NCBI RefSeq assembly: GCF_010587385.1
Contig: NZ_CP047476.1
Location: 1 to 64,000 of the forward strand
DNA from: Vibrio astriarenae
Lineage (GTDB): Bacteria; Pseudomonadota; Gammaproteobacteria; Enterobacterales; Vibrionaceae
Length of the DNA stretch: 64,000 bases
Reading direction: 5' to 3'
The translations under genes were made by a program, and so were the position numbers. Under the pieces are notes generated by a model. The model ran no database searches. It was not told the origin of the DNA and saw only the letters and a program-made list of their open reading frames with translations. Shown here in pieces: positions 46,194 through 55,742 of this stretch; position 1 is the stretch's first letter, and the number at the start of each line of letters is the position of its first letter.

Positions 46194-47972
46194 ATGCGTA
46201 CCCATTACTGTGGTCACCTGAACAAGTCCCTTGCAGGACAAACTGTAGAACTTTGCGGCTGGGTTAACCGTCGTCGTGATTTGGGCGGTCTTATTTTCAT
46301 CGATATGCGAGATCGTGAAGGTATCGTTCAGGTAGTAGTTGACCCAGATATGGCAGATGCGTACGAAGTGGCTAACCAACTTCGTAATGAATTCTGTATC
46401 AAACTAACGGGTGAAGTACGCGTTCGTCCAGACAGCCAAGTTAATAAAGACATGGCAACGGGTGAAGTTGAGATCATCGCTAAAGGCCTTGAGATCATCA
46501 ACCGCGCTGACGTTCTGCCACTAGACTTCAACCAAAAGAACTCTGAAGAGCAGCGTCTAAAATACCGTTACCTAGACCTACGTCGTCCAGAAATGAGCGA
46601 CCGCATCAAGCTACGCGCTAAAGCATCAAGCTTTGTTCGTCGCTTCCTAGATGATAACGGCTTCCTGGACATCGAAACACCAGTACTAACCAAAGCGACA
46701 CCAGAAGGTGCGCGTGACTACTTAGTACCAAGCCGTGTTCATAAAGGTTCGTTCTACGCACTGCCTCAGTCTCCACAGCTATTCAAACAGCTGCTAATGA
46801 TGTCTGGCTTTGACCGTTACTACCAGATCGTTAAATGTTTCCGTGATGAAGACCTACGTGCTGACCGTCAGCCAGAATTCACACAGATCGATATCGAAAC
46901 ATCATTCATGAGCGCAGAACAAGTTCGCGCAACCACTGAGAAGATGATTCGTGACATGTGGCAAGAGCTTCTAGACGTTGATCTAGGTGAGTTCCCAATC
47001 ATGCCATTCTCTGAAGCGATGCGTCGTTTTGGTTCTGATAAGCCAGACCTACGTAACCCACTAGAACTAGTAGACGTTGCTGACCTAGTTAAAGACGTTG
47101 AGTTCAAAGTATTCTCTGGTCCTGCTAACGACGAGAAAGGTCGCGTTGCAGTAATCCGCGTACCAGGTGGCGCTAAGCTAACTCGTAAGCAGATTGACAG
47201 CTACGGTGAGTTCGTTGGTATCTACGGTGCGAAAGGTCTAGCATGGATGAAGGTTAACGACCGTGCTGCAGGCATGGAAGGCATCCAATCTCCAGTGGCT
47301 AAGTTCCTAAACGAAGAAGTGATCAACGGTATTCTTGAGCGCACTGGCGCAGAGACTGGCGATATCATCCTATTCGGCGCAGACAAAGCGAACACTGTCT
47401 CTGAAGCAATGGGCGCACTTCGCCTGAAGCTAGGTACAGACCTAGAGCTTACCGATGAGTCTGCATGGGCTCCACTATGGGTTGTTGACTTCCCAATGTT
47501 TGAAGAAGACGATGAAGGCAACCTACACGCGATGCACCACCCATTCACATCACCTCTAGGTGTGACTGCAGAAGAGCTAAAAGCGAACCCAGCAGCGGCA
47601 AACTCTAACGCATACGACATGGTTCTAAACGGCTACGAAGTGGGCGGCGGTTCTGTACGTATTCACAACGCTGAGATGCAATCTGCGGTATTCGATATCC
47701 TAGGTATTGAAGCAGACGAGCAACAAGCGAAGTTCGGCTTCCTGCTAGACGCACTGAAGTTCGGTACACCACCGCACGCAGGTCTAGCATTCGGTCTTGA
47801 CCGTCTAGTCATGCTGCTTTGTGGCACAGAGAACATCCGTGATGTTATCGCATTCCCGAAAACAACAAACGCAAGCTGTCTACTAACAGACGCACCGAGC
47901 CTAGCAAACCCAGCTGCGCTTGAAGAGCTAGCGATTGCTGTGACGGCGGCGAAAGAGAAAGACGCTGAGTAA
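46194..47972 (+). CDS. aspS: aspartyl-tRNA synthetase
   Basis: Class II synthetase of 592 residues that charges tRNA-Asp. The N-terminal OB fold ([41 protein letters not shown]) binds the anticodon. The catalytic core has [25 protein letters not shown] (motif 1/flipping loop), [18 protein letters not shown] (motif 2) and [11 protein letters not shown] (motif 3). A bacterial GAD insertion domain lies at about 290-420. Length matches the E. coli enzyme. Codon use is highly biased. Confidence 0.98.
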   Translation: MRTHYCGHLNKSLAGQTVELCGWVNRRRDLGGLIFIDMRDREGIVQVVVDPDMADAYEVANQLRNEFCIKLTGEVRVRPDSQVNKDMATGEVEIIAKGLEIINRADVLPLDFNQKNSEEQRLKYRYLDLRRPEMSDRIKLRAKASSFVRRFLDDNGFLDIETPVLTKATPEGARDYLVPSRVHKGSFYALPQSPQLFKQLLMMSGFDRYYQIVKCFRDEDLRADRQPEFTQIDIETSFMSAEQVRATTEKMIRDMWQELLDVDLGEFPIMPFSEAMRRFGSDKPDLRNPLELVDVADLVKDVEFKVFSGPANDEKGRVAVIRVPGGAKLTRKQIDSYGEFVGIYGAKGLAWMKVNDRAAGMEGIQSPVAKFLNEEVINGILERTGAETGDIILFGADKANTVSEAMGALRLKLGTDLELTDESAWAPLWVVDFPMFEEDDEGNLHAMHHPFTSPLGVTAEELKANPAAANSNAYDMVLNGYEVGGGSVRIHNAEMQSAVFDILGIEADEQQAKFGFLLDALKFGTPPHAGLAFGLDRLVMLLCGTENIRDVIAFPKTTNASCLLTDAPSLANPAALEELAIAVTAAKEKDAE

Positions 47973-47997
47973 GACGTCACCTCTGTTAAAAATATTA

Positions 47998-48026
47998 AGC
48001 CCGCTCAAATGAGCGGGCTTTTTTAT
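47998..48026 (+). terminator. aspS terminator
   Basis: AAGCCCGCTC/GAGCGGGCTT is a perfect 10-bp stem with a 4-base loop and a T run. Confidence 0.93.
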
Positions 48027-48040
48027 AGGTTGTTTTCCTG

Positions 48041-48745
48041 TTACTTACTAAGAAGCTGTTCAACTAACTCAGGAATCAAAACGGTCGCTTTCCCCTGACG
48101 GCTTTCATCAAACTCCCCACACAGATCCCCTGGCTCCAAATTAATCTCAATCGTTTCAGCACCAAAGTGATTCGCTTCATCGACAAAGCCTGCGGCAGGG
48201 TAGACCTTACCAGAGGTGCCGACGGCGATGAAAAGCTCTGCTTTTGCTAGGAGCGATTGAATCTCGGTCATGCGATACGGCATTTCGCCAAAAAATACGA
48301 TATCGACTCTAAGTTGCGATGGTATTTCGCAGCAGGTGCAGTAGGACTCACCAACGATGATGTCCTGCTTCCATTCAACACGTTGACCTGATGTTGGGCA
48401 CAGTGCAGAGTTGAGCTCACCATGCATATGGATAACATCAGCGCCGGCCATGTCCAAAAAGTTGTCTACGTTTTGTGTGATGAGGTGACAATTTCCGTCA
48501 AACTCGCGTTGAAGTTTAGCTAAGGCGTGATGGGCGGCATTGGGTTCGATGTCCACCATCTTTGAGCGGAGGTTATTGTAAAATTCGTTGACCAAATGGG
48601 GATCTCTTTCGAGTGCCTCTGGGGTGCAAACGTCTTCTATTCGGTGCTCGTTCCAAAGACCGTTACTGTAGCGAAAGGTACGCATCCCCTCTGATTCAGC
48701 ACTTAATCCCGCTCCAGATAAGATGACGATGTTCTTTGGTTTCAT
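48041..48745 (-). CDS. cobB: NAD-dependent protein deacylase CobB (class III sirtuin)
   Basis: Sirtuin of 234 residues that removes acetyl or acyl groups from lysines using NAD. The NAD-binding VILSGAGLSAESEGMRTFR (about 7-25), LITQNVDNFLD, catalytic His in VIHMHGELN, and a zinc site with Cys pairs at CPTSG and YCTCC are present. The FYNNLRSK segment supplies the Tyr-x-x-Arg pair associated with succinyl/malonyl-lysine activity in class III sirtuins. It ends convergent to aspS. Confidence 0.93.
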   Translation of the reverse strand: MKPKNIVILSGAGLSAESEGMRTFRYSNGLWNEHRIEDVCTPEALERDPHLVNEFYNNLRSKMVDIEPNAAHHALAKLQREFDGNCHLITQNVDNFLDMAGADVIHMHGELNSALCPTSGQRVEWKQDIIVGESYCTCCEIPSQLRVDIVFFGEMPYRMTEIQSLLAKAELFIAVGTSGKVYPAAGFVDEANHFGAETIEINLEPGDLCGEFDESRQGKATVLIPELVEQLLSK

Positions 48746-48927
48746 ATGACGGCCTATTTTTAACTTGTACTCATTTCCCCATCATAGCAGTGTTATCAAT
48801 CACTTGAATAGCTTCGTGTGAATCACGGTTTCATAGCAGTTGCATGGGAAGTGTATTGTTCGTGAAGTTTCGCTCAATTGGACAGAATCCCACTTGTTGA
48901 GTAGGGGAAAGGGAGTAATATCAAATC

Positions 48928-48947
48928 AAAAGAAAGCGCTTTCTTTT
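48928..48947. promoter_or_regulatory. LacI-family operator O1
   Basis: A perfect 20-bp palindrome, AAAAGAAAGCGCTTTCTTTT, centred on GCGC-like AGCGCT. LacI-family operators are palindromes with a central CG. It lies where transcription from the promoter-like pair at 48894-48921 would begin. Confidence 0.75.
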
Positions 48948-49150
48948 TGAGTTATCAAAATAGAGAGTGCTGATATGGACGACGATAAGCCAGCTCAAAC
49001 GAACAGTCTGAGATAAGCGATTACTGTAAATAACCATCTGCCAATAGGTTACCACAGTAAAAAACAGACCAATTTCTAATGATGCCGTGCTTAGATTGAT
49101 GCTCAAATGACACGATCATTTGCATTCAAATCGACACTACTGATAAGCGC

Positions 49151-49170
49151 AAAAGAAAGCGCTTTCTTTT
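49151..49170. promoter_or_regulatory. LacI-family operator O2
   Basis: An exact copy of the 20-bp palindrome at 48928, located 18 bp before the ATG of the GH94-like gene. The centres are 223 bp apart, a distance suited to repressor-mediated looping. Confidence 0.75.
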
Positions 49171-49188
49171 TGAGGTTGAAAATTTTCT

Positions 49189-52100
49189 ATGATTCAAAGA
49201 ACTTTCTCAGAGCACGCGGTAAGCGGCAAGTTTATAGACAAGCGCGGTGAGCGCTTTTATAAGATCTCACACGTTGATCAGATGGCACCGTTCTTTATTA
49301 GTGTGGTGTCATCCAGTGATCATTGGCTGTTTATTTCATCGACTGGGAGTCTATCCGCCGGGCGTATTCGTCCAGAGAATGCGTTATTTCCCTACAAGTC
49401 CGTCGATCATATTCATGAGAGCGCTGAAAATACGGGCTCCAAAACGATTGTTAGAGTACATAAAGCGCAAGGCGTAGCTTTATGGGAACCGTTCAACCCG
49501 CAACATGATGGGCTCTATCAAGTATCGCGCAATCTCTACAAGAACACGATCGGTGATAAGATCTTGTTTGAAGAGATAAACCATACACTCGGACTGAAGT
49601 TTGAGTATAGCTGGGCAACCAGTGAAGAGTATGGCTTTGTTCGAGAGAGCCAAATAACTAACCTCACTGAAGAGGCTTTAGAGGTTGAGTTACTGGATGG
49701 GATCCAGAACCTTTTGCCTTCAGGTGCGCCACTTCAGGCACTGCAGACACGTAGTGCTCTGGTTGACGCGTATAAATGGAATGAGCGAGCAAAAGACAGT
49801 TCGCTAGCCCTGTTTACTATGTATGCCAAGCTGAGTGATCGTGCTGACCCTGCTGAGTCACTATTCGCGACAACGGTATTTAGCTTGGGTATGCCAGGGG
49901 AGATTCTTCTAACCAGCCGCCAAGTGGGGCGTTTCCGAAAGGGGCTACCCTTAGAGCAAGAAATGCTTACCAAGGGCGCTCGCGGCAGCTACTTACTCAC
50001 TCATCGAATGGTACTGGGTGCTAATCAAAGTGATTCTTGGCAGATCGTCGCAGATATCGATAAAACCCACAGTGATGTCTGTAAGCTAAAACAAGCGCTT
50101 CAAGACCCAAGCGCACTCAGCGGCATCGTAAATAATAGTGTTTCTGCTAACCAACAAGAGCTGGTGAACTTGATGTCTGGGGCTGATGCGTGGCAGTTAA
50201 CCGCCGACGAAAGTACCAGCGTGCACCATTATGCCAATGTGCTGTTCAACAACATGCGTGGTGGTGTTGTCTTGGATGGCTACGTTCTCGATAAAGCCGA
50301 CGTAGAAAAAACGATGCGCAGAGCAAACCGAGTTGTATGTGTGCGTCATGAAGGCTTCTTTGCCCAACTACCAGAGAGCTTCACACATGCCGGTTTGGTG
50401 AGCAAAGCAAAACAGACGGGTGACCAACAGTTGGTGCGCCTGAGTTATGAGTACTTGCCACTGACATTTGGACGACGCCATGGTGATCCGAGTCGTCCGT
50501 GGAACCACTACGAAATTAAGTTAAAAGATGAGCAAGGCGAGCGCTTGCTGTCATATCAAGGCAACTGGCGTGACATCTTCCAAAACTGGGAAGCGATGGC
50601 GATGAGCTATCCGGGCTTTATCCAGTCGTTTATTGCCAAGTTTGTCAATGCGTCAACGATGGACGGCTACAACCCTTACCGTATTACTAAAGATGGCGTT
50701 GATTGGGAGCTACTAGAGCCGGACGATCCTTGGAGCAATATTGGTTACTGGGGTGATCACCAGATCATCTACCTACTGAAATTCTTAGAGCTTGCGGACA
50801 AGTTTGACCAACAAGGGTTAATCGAATCTCTAAGTAGTGACACGTTTAGCTATGCCAATGTGCCCTATGAGTTATGTGACGTAGAGGGTCTATTTAACAA
50901 CCCGAAAGATACGGTGAACTTCAGCGATGGGACTCAAGCCCTGACCGAGGAGAAGACACAACAACTCGGTAGTGATGGAAAGCTGGTATTAGGTAGCGAT
51001 GATGAAGTCTACCTCGTCAACCTGATGGAAAAGGTTCTCGTCCCACTGTTGGCGAAATTGAGCAACCTTGTTGTTGATGGTGGGATTTGGCTCAACACAC
51101 AACGCCCGGAATGGAATGACGCCAATAACGCCATTGTCGGTAATGGCCTATCGATGGTGACTCTGTACTACATGCGTCGCTATGTTGCCTTTATGCAGAA
51201 GCTATTAGATAAAGCACCGAATCAGTTCTGGTTGTCTTTGGAAGTAGCGGATTGGATGATACAAATTACCGAGATCTTAGAGCAAGCCGCGAAAGAGATC
51301 ACACAAGAGACGATGACGCCGCAAACGCAGAAGGCACTGCTGACAAACTTGGCGCGAGCAGCTGAGCAATATCGCAACTCAGTCTACAAGCAAGGAGGCT
51401 TCTCAGCGAAGTCAGAGACTGAGAAAGCAAGAATCGAGCAGCTGTTGAGTGTCAGTCTAGAGGTGATTGATTCAAGTTGTCGCAATAACTTGCGAGAAGA
51501 TGGTTTGTACAATGCCTATAACATTCTGAACTGCAAAGCGGAAACCTTAACTGTGGATGAGCTTTATCCAATGTTAGAGGGGCAAGTCGCAGTGCTGAGC
51601 TCTGGTCTATTGTCGGCGCAAGAGGCAGTAGAATTATTGGATCAACTCTTCGATAGTGCAATGTATCGAGAAGATCAGCATAGCTTCATGCTCTATCCAG
51701 ACCGCGAGCTCTCATCGTTTATGGATAAGAATGTCATTTCTAGCGAGAGTGTGGCCAATAACCCAGCGTTGATGGCGATGTTAGAGGTTAATGACCAACG
51801 ACTGATTATCCGAGACAGTGAAGGAAAGTATCACTTTAATGCTGGCTTTGAGAATGTCGGCTATCTGAATACGGCTTTGGAAGCGGTACAAACAGACTAC
51901 CCAAATCAGCCGGAGCAAGTATGGTTCGATATACAAACCCTATACGAGCAGGTATTCAATCACAAAGCATTCACGGGTCGTTCAGGCACCATGTTTGGTT
52001 ATGAAGGGTTAGGTTGTATCTATTGGCATATGGTGTCAAAGCTGTTATTGGCAGTTCAAGAGAACTATCAAGCTGCTTGGCAACAAGATCCAACTTCTCA

Positions 52101-52632
52101 GCAGACACAAAAGCTTGCGCAGCACTACTATCGCGTGCGTGAAGGTATTGGTTTCAATAAAACGCCAGACAATTACGGCGCGTTCCCAACAGACCCTTAC
52201 TCTCACACGCCAAAGAGTGCAGGTGCTCAGCAACCAGGTATGACGGGACAAGTGAAAGAGGAAGTATTGACTCGATTTGGTGAGTTAGGAATCAAGGTTG
52301 AGAATCGTGAAATAACGATTGAGCCATCTCTGCTCAAGCGCGACGAGTTTTTGTCTAAGGCCGCCACGTTTGTTTGCCAAAGTATCGAAGGCGTTGAGCG
52401 TCGCTACCCTCTAAATAGAGGCCAGCTTGCGTTTACTTATTGCCAGGTACCCTTTATCTACACGGCGGTGCAGTTTGGCGGCGAGAGCGTAAAAGTAACG
52501 TTCAGTAATGGGCACTCAGAAATGCTAGAGCATTTAGTACTGACTGAGAGTTTATGTGAACATCTTTTCTCGCGTTCAGGTTTGATAGAAAAGGTGGAAG
52601 TCACAATATCTGAAGGGAAGCTATTAGCTTAG
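49189..52632 (+). CDS. large GH94-like glycoside phosphorylase, possibly acting on 1,2-beta-oligoglucan
   Basis: Cytoplasmic protein of 1147 residues, no signal peptide. The N-terminal 300 residues are beta-rich, as in GH94/GH65 enzymes; the middle and C-terminal parts are helical and Trp-rich like an (alpha/alpha)6 barrel. RPEWNDANNAIVG near residue 640 (Asp644) resembles the general-acid region (D/E-W-N-D) of GH94, and QPGMTGQVKEE near 1020 resembles a C-terminal phosphorylase motif. The length fits 1,2-beta-oligoglucan phosphorylases (about 1100) better than cellobiose phosphorylases (about 800). It would split beta-glucan with phosphate to glucose-1-phosphate. The specificity is inferred; a GH3 gene and LacI gene are neighbours. 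Confidence 0.6.
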   Translation: MIQRTFSEHAVSGKFIDKRGERFYKISHVDQMAPFFISVVSSSDHWLFISSTGSLSAGRIRPENALFPYKSVDHIHESAENTGSKTIVRVHKAQGVALWEPFNPQHDGLYQVSRNLYKNTIGDKILFEEINHTLGLKFEYSWATSEEYGFVRESQITNLTEEALEVELLDGIQNLLPSGAPLQALQTRSALVDAYKWNERAKDSSLALFTMYAKLSDRADPAESLFATTVFSLGMPGEILLTSRQVGRFRKGLPLEQEMLTKGARGSYLLTHRMVLGANQSDSWQIVADIDKTHSDVCKLKQALQDPSALSGIVNNSVSANQQELVNLMSGADAWQLTADESTSVHHYANVLFNNMRGGVVLDGYVLDKADVEKTMRRANRVVCVRHEGFFAQLPESFTHAGLVSKAKQTGDQQLVRLSYEYLPLTFGRRHGDPSRPWNHYEIKLKDEQGERLLSYQGNWRDIFQNWEAMAMSYPGFIQSFIAKFVNASTMDGYNPYRITKDGVDWELLEPDDPWSNIGYWGDHQIIYLLKFLELADKFDQQGLIESLSSDTFSYANVPYELCDVEGLFNNPKDTVNFSDGTQALTEEKTQQLGSDGKLVLGSDDEVYLVNLMEKVLVPLLAKLSNLVVDGGIWLNTQRPEWNDANNAIVGNGLSMVTLYYMRRYVAFMQKLLDKAPNQFWLSLEVADWMIQITEILEQAAKEITQETMTPQTQKALLTNLARAAEQYRNSVYKQGGFSAKSETEKARIEQLLSVSLEVIDSSCRNNLREDGLYNAYNILNCKAETLTVDELYPMLEGQVAVLSSGLLSAQEAVELLDQLFDSAMYREDQHSFMLYPDRELSSFMDKNVISSESVANNPALMAMLEVNDQRLIIRDSEGKYHFNAGFENVGYLNTALEAVQTDYPNQPEQVWFDIQTLYEQVFNHKAFTGRSGTMFGYEGLGCIYWHMVSKLLLAVQENYQAAWQQDPTSQQTQKLAQHYYRVREGIGFNKTPDNYGAFPTDPYSHTPKSAGAQQPGMTGQVKEEVLTRFGELGIKVENREITIEPSLLKRDEFLSKAATFVCQSIEGVERRYPLNRGQLAFTYCQVPFIYTAVQFGGESVKVTFSNGHSEMLEHLVLTESLCEHLFSRSGLIEKVEVTISEGKLLA

Positions 52633-52646
52633 TATTTGGTGGACAC

Positions 52647-52677
52647 ATCCCCATTGGTGCTTTTCACCAATGGGGAT
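52647..52677. terminator. 13-bp inverted repeat after the GH94-like gene
   Basis: ATCCCCATTGGTG (52647-52659) and CACCAATGGGGAT (52665-52677) pair perfectly around a 5-base loop. There is no long T run on either side. It lies between convergent genes and probably acts as a bidirectional stop or stabiliser. Confidence 0.75.
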
Positions 52678-52690
52678 GATTGTTAAAGCT

Positions 52691-53200
52691 CTAGAAACGG
52701 TAGCCAAACGTCCAAGAGAACTGGTCGTACTCGAGAGAGTCAAACGTAGGCATATCAAAGCGCATTTCAGAGTAGAAGTGACGGTTGATATCCGCGCGAG
52801 CACCGAAACCAAAGAACATTGATGTGTCGTTAAACGTCTCTGAATAACCATCAAACGAGAACTTTTCACTGTTGCGCGCGAAACCTAGCGCGATAAATGG
52901 CTTGATTGCAAAGCCATCTAAGTCAAACTTATAGCCAATATCAGTGTCAACCTTGAAGGTAGAACCATCTAACTTAAGGCCATACTCGCTGTCTTTGTTT
53001 TGAGCGTATGAAACGTTCAAGCCAAAGATGTGGTTAAAGTCATAGCCATATTCCACTTTAAGACCACTGCCCCAGCTAACATCTTCCACATCAGTGCTAG
53101 AGAAACCAAGACCAATGCGGTGACCTTCCATCATAGGGTTAGCCAAAGCGTTAGAAGAGAGTAGTGCCGTCGTCAAAAGTGCAGGTAAAAGGGTTTTCAT
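52691..53200 (-). CDS. outer membrane beta-barrel protein
   Basis: Protein of 169 residues with a signal peptide (about 1-20, ALANP cleavage region) and alternating amphipathic strands suited to an eight-stranded barrel of the OmpX/OmpA-domain type. It ends in FGYRF, the C-terminal Phe being the BAM recognition signal. It may be adhesive, protective or channel-forming; nothing in it points to a substrate. Confidence 0.82.
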   Translation of the reverse strand: MKTLLPALLTTALLSSNALANPMMEGHRIGLGFSSTDVEDVSWGSGLKVEYGYDFNHIFGLNVSYAQNKDSEYGLKLDGSTFKVDTDIGYKFDLDGFAIKPFIALGFARNSEKFSFDGYSETFNDTSMFFGFGARADINRHFYSEMRFDMPTFDSLEYDQFSWTFGYRF

Positions 53201-53337
53201 AGAATACTTCTCAATTAAGCGTGTTAATTGCGCAGTTTCTTCCTTGGCGCTGATCTCCTTAAATTGGCACGTATCTTAGAGAGAAGGGGATGATAACTCT
53301 AATTCGCTTTGATTATCACCGTGATAAGTAATGCTAA

Positions 53338-54288
53338 TCACTTGGTCAAATTGTGCTTGATTTGAGCCTGGATGACACGACCTATTTCTTCAGTCAGCCA
53401 GTGAGTGAGAGGGTTCTTGTCATTCTTCTTGTGGTAGTAAGCGAATATTGGCCAAGTGAAATCGGTAGGGTTTTGTTCTATCTCGCGTAAGGTATGCGTG
53501 GTGAGCTTAGGGTGCTCTTTGATAGGGAATAAGGTGGTAAACCCAATAAACATATCGGTGGTAGATATCACATCAAGCAGGGCTTGAAATGACTCAGAAC
53601 GTAAACCAACTTGGATGCTGACACCATGAGCCCTTGCAATGTCTTTCGTTTGTACAAAGTTATCATTCCAGCCAGAATTAATGATTGATGCAAGTTTGTA
53701 GTCCGCTAAATCTTCGATTCTTAAGTCGTCCTGACCCGTGAGAGGATGTCCTTTACGAGTGAGTACCAAGCCTTTTGCACCTGCGACTTCGGTATTAGAG
53801 ATTGTCGTGATTTTCGGAAGATCATAGTGCAGCCCAATCGTTATTTCATCTCTGTCTAGCGACTGTAATGTCGTGTTGTTCCAATCCAGCAGTTCTATTT
53901 TTGCTTTTGGCGCTAATGTTTGTAGATGTGTGAAGAGCCTGCCGCCAAAGCAGTACATAAATATTGAGGGCATGGCGATTTTTATCGACTGTTCAATATC
54001 TTCAGGGATAAACGTACCAGTCGAATTAATCTCACTTTCAAGCTTGTCCAGCAGCGGTTTGATTCTGCCAGCCAAGTCATCAGCGAATGGCGTGCTTTTA
54101 AGGCCTGATGGCACTTTGACGAAGAGCTCATCGTTAAAATGATTACGAAGCTTTTTAAGAGCTTGACTGATGGCCGGTTGAGAAACTAAGAGGCGCTTTG
54201 AAGCCGCTCGCATGTTGAGCTCTTGATGCAGAATGATAAACGTTTTTAGCAAGTTAAGATCTAAGGTGAGATAGAGGTTTTTTGGCAT
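53338..54288 (-). CDS. LysR family transcriptional regulator
   Basis: Regulator of 316 residues. The N-terminal winged helix (DLNLLKTFIILHQELNMRAASKRLLVSQPAISQALKKLRNHFNDELFVK, about 9-57) is typical of LysR, with the recognition helix at SQPAISQALKKLR. The effector domain (about 90-300) is a PBP2-like fold. The target cannot be read from sequence. It lies between the barrel gene (137 bases) and the LacI gene on the same strand. It may be unrelated to sugar use. Confidence 0.88.
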   Translation of the reverse strand: MPKNLYLTLDLNLLKTFIILHQELNMRAASKRLLVSQPAISQALKKLRNHFNDELFVKVPSGLKSTPFADDLAGRIKPLLDKLESEINSTGTFIPEDIEQSIKIAMPSIFMYCFGGRLFTHLQTLAPKAKIELLDWNNTTLQSLDRDEITIGLHYDLPKITTISNTEVAGAKGLVLTRKGHPLTGQDDLRIEDLADYKLASIINSGWNDNFVQTKDIARAHGVSIQVGLRSESFQALLDVISTTDMFIGFTTLFPIKEHPKLTTHTLREIEQNPTDFTWPIFAYYHKKNDKNPLTHWLTEEIGRVIQAQIKHNLTK

Positions 54289-54355
54289 GGCTTAAAGTAT
54301 TTAACGACAACCTTATCGACAGGTTAGCTTGGTTCGCAATGAATATACAGATGTT

Positions 54356-55384
54356 TTACACCTGTGATTTTGAGGAAAGTAAACACACGCACCCTGTTGA
54401 AACAGAATCTCTAATGACAAGCGCGGGTTGAAGAGCGCTGATATCAGAGGCCGACGAGCGATTTAACATCGATAAAAGTCTTTCTACTGCTAGCTGTCCC
54501 ATCTCTTGAACAGGGAAGTTGACGGTCGTCAGGCTAGGGCGAATGTGTTGGCTGTAGGTATCATTATCAAAGCCTACAATCGACAGATTTTTTCCTACCG
54601 CGATGCCTCTCTCGTAACACACATCATATAGAGCCAATGCGATGGCATCGTTTTGACAGAATACTGCTGTAGCCCCCGTGTTTCTGTCTAAGAGTTTTTC
54701 TGCGACTTGATGGTTGCCTTCATGATCGAAGCGTCCCTCTATTACTAGGCTAAGATCATGGTCGATATTGTGCTCTTGCAAAGCTAATCGATAACCTTGT
54801 AGCCTCTCCCTACTATCAACTTTGCTCGCCTGCCCAGTGATGCAGGCGATACGCTGGTGGCCTCGCTCTATGAGGTGTTTGGTTGCCAAATAGCCACCAA
54901 GTTCATTATCGAAATAGAGGCAGTGGTCTGCAATCTCGGGAATAAAGCGATTGAGTATCAGCGTCATTGGATTTTTAGCGACAACATCGATGAGCTCACT
55001 ATCAGTGAGTTTGTCGGTGTGTAGGATCATACCATCGACGCGCTTTGCCTTGAGGAAGCGAATGGAGTCTAGTTCTCGACTTTTACTCTCTTGTCCACTT
55101 GTGACAATCAAATGCATGTTATTGTTGCGCGCGGTATTTTCAGCATGATGCATTAAAGGGCCGTAAAAAGGGCCGTCGAGAGAACCGACTAGCATACCAA
55201 TACTATTAGACCGACTAGAAGCCAAAGCTTGTGCGAACGCGTTGGGCGTGTAACCCAGTTGCTCAATCGCCGCGAACACTTTTTGTCGGTTAGCTTCTTT
55301 GACAGAGGCGTGTCCGTTGAGTGTACGAGACACGGTAGATTGAGAGACCTTCGCCAACTCTGAGACTTCTTTAATGGTAATCAA
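54356..55384 (-). CDS. LacI family transcriptional regulator
   Basis: Regulator of about 342 residues. The N-terminal helix-turn-helix TIKEVSELAKVSQSTVSRTLNGHASVKE and hinge PNAFAQALASSRSNS are followed by the PBP1-like sugar-binding core (SIGMLVGSLDGPFYGPLM, CQNDAIALALYD, SIVGFDNDTYSQHIRPSLTTVNFP). The frame opens at GTG 55390, but AGGA is 7 bases before the TTG at 55384, giving the family start (M)ITIKEV. It is the best candidate to bind the twin palindromes at 48928 and 49151 and the imperfect site at 56917. Confidence 0.9.
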   Translation of the reverse strand: MITIKEVSELAKVSQSTVSRTLNGHASVKEANRQKVFAAIEQLGYTPNAFAQALASSRSNSIGMLVGSLDGPFYGPLMHHAENTARNNNMHLIVTSGQESKSRELDSIRFLKAKRVDGMILHTDKLTDSELIDVVAKNPMTLILNRFIPEIADHCLYFDNELGGYLATKHLIERGHQRIACITGQASKVDSRERLQGYRLALQEHNIDHDLSLVIEGRFDHEGNHQVAEKLLDRNTGATAVFCQNDAIALALYDVCYERGIAVGKNLSIVGFDNDTYSQHIRPSLTTVNFPVQEMGQLAVERLLSMLNRSSASDISALQPALVIRDSVSTGCVCLLSSKSQV

Positions 55385-55390
55385 CGACAC

Positions 55391-55742
55391 TTCCTAGCAG
55401 GTAACGGGGAGGAAATATTGTAGCGATAAGAATTGTACGATGATAGATGTCCTTAGCCAAAAGTTGCCATATTTATAATTTAAGATATTTAATTTGGTAA
55501 GTTGAATTTGATTAATTTTATTTTTCCACTTATGAAAAATTGTATTTATTTTTGGTTGTTAATCTAGTCACATTTCCAAGCTTGATCAGCGTGCCTATCT
55601 CGACACAGAATAAGCCAACTGCCGAATTTCTGGCTTTGTTTTATCACCAATAACACGAATTACAAACCATACCCTACTGGATAAAACGAGTGTGTATAAG
55701 GTTGGTGAAGCATCACATCATTAACGCAAGGATATAGTAAGC
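55391..55742. other. LacI gene / ABC ATPase intergenic region
   Basis: It is AT-rich, with the divergent promoters presumably inside. I found no copy of the palindrome seen upstream of the GH94-like gene and no gene. Confidence 0.45.

Larger units (their letters stand above)
48746..49188. other. regulatory region upstream of the GH94-like gene
   Basis: It holds two identical 20-bp palindromes (48928-48947 and 49151-49170). A promoter-like pair TTGTTG (48894-48899) and TAATAT (48916-48921) with a 16-bp spacer ends just before the first palindrome. A weaker pair TTGCAT (49120-49125) and TGATAA (49141-49146) precedes the second. No gene is convincing; the longest coding-like piece is a 13-codon frame beginning near 48974. 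Confidence 0.6.
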
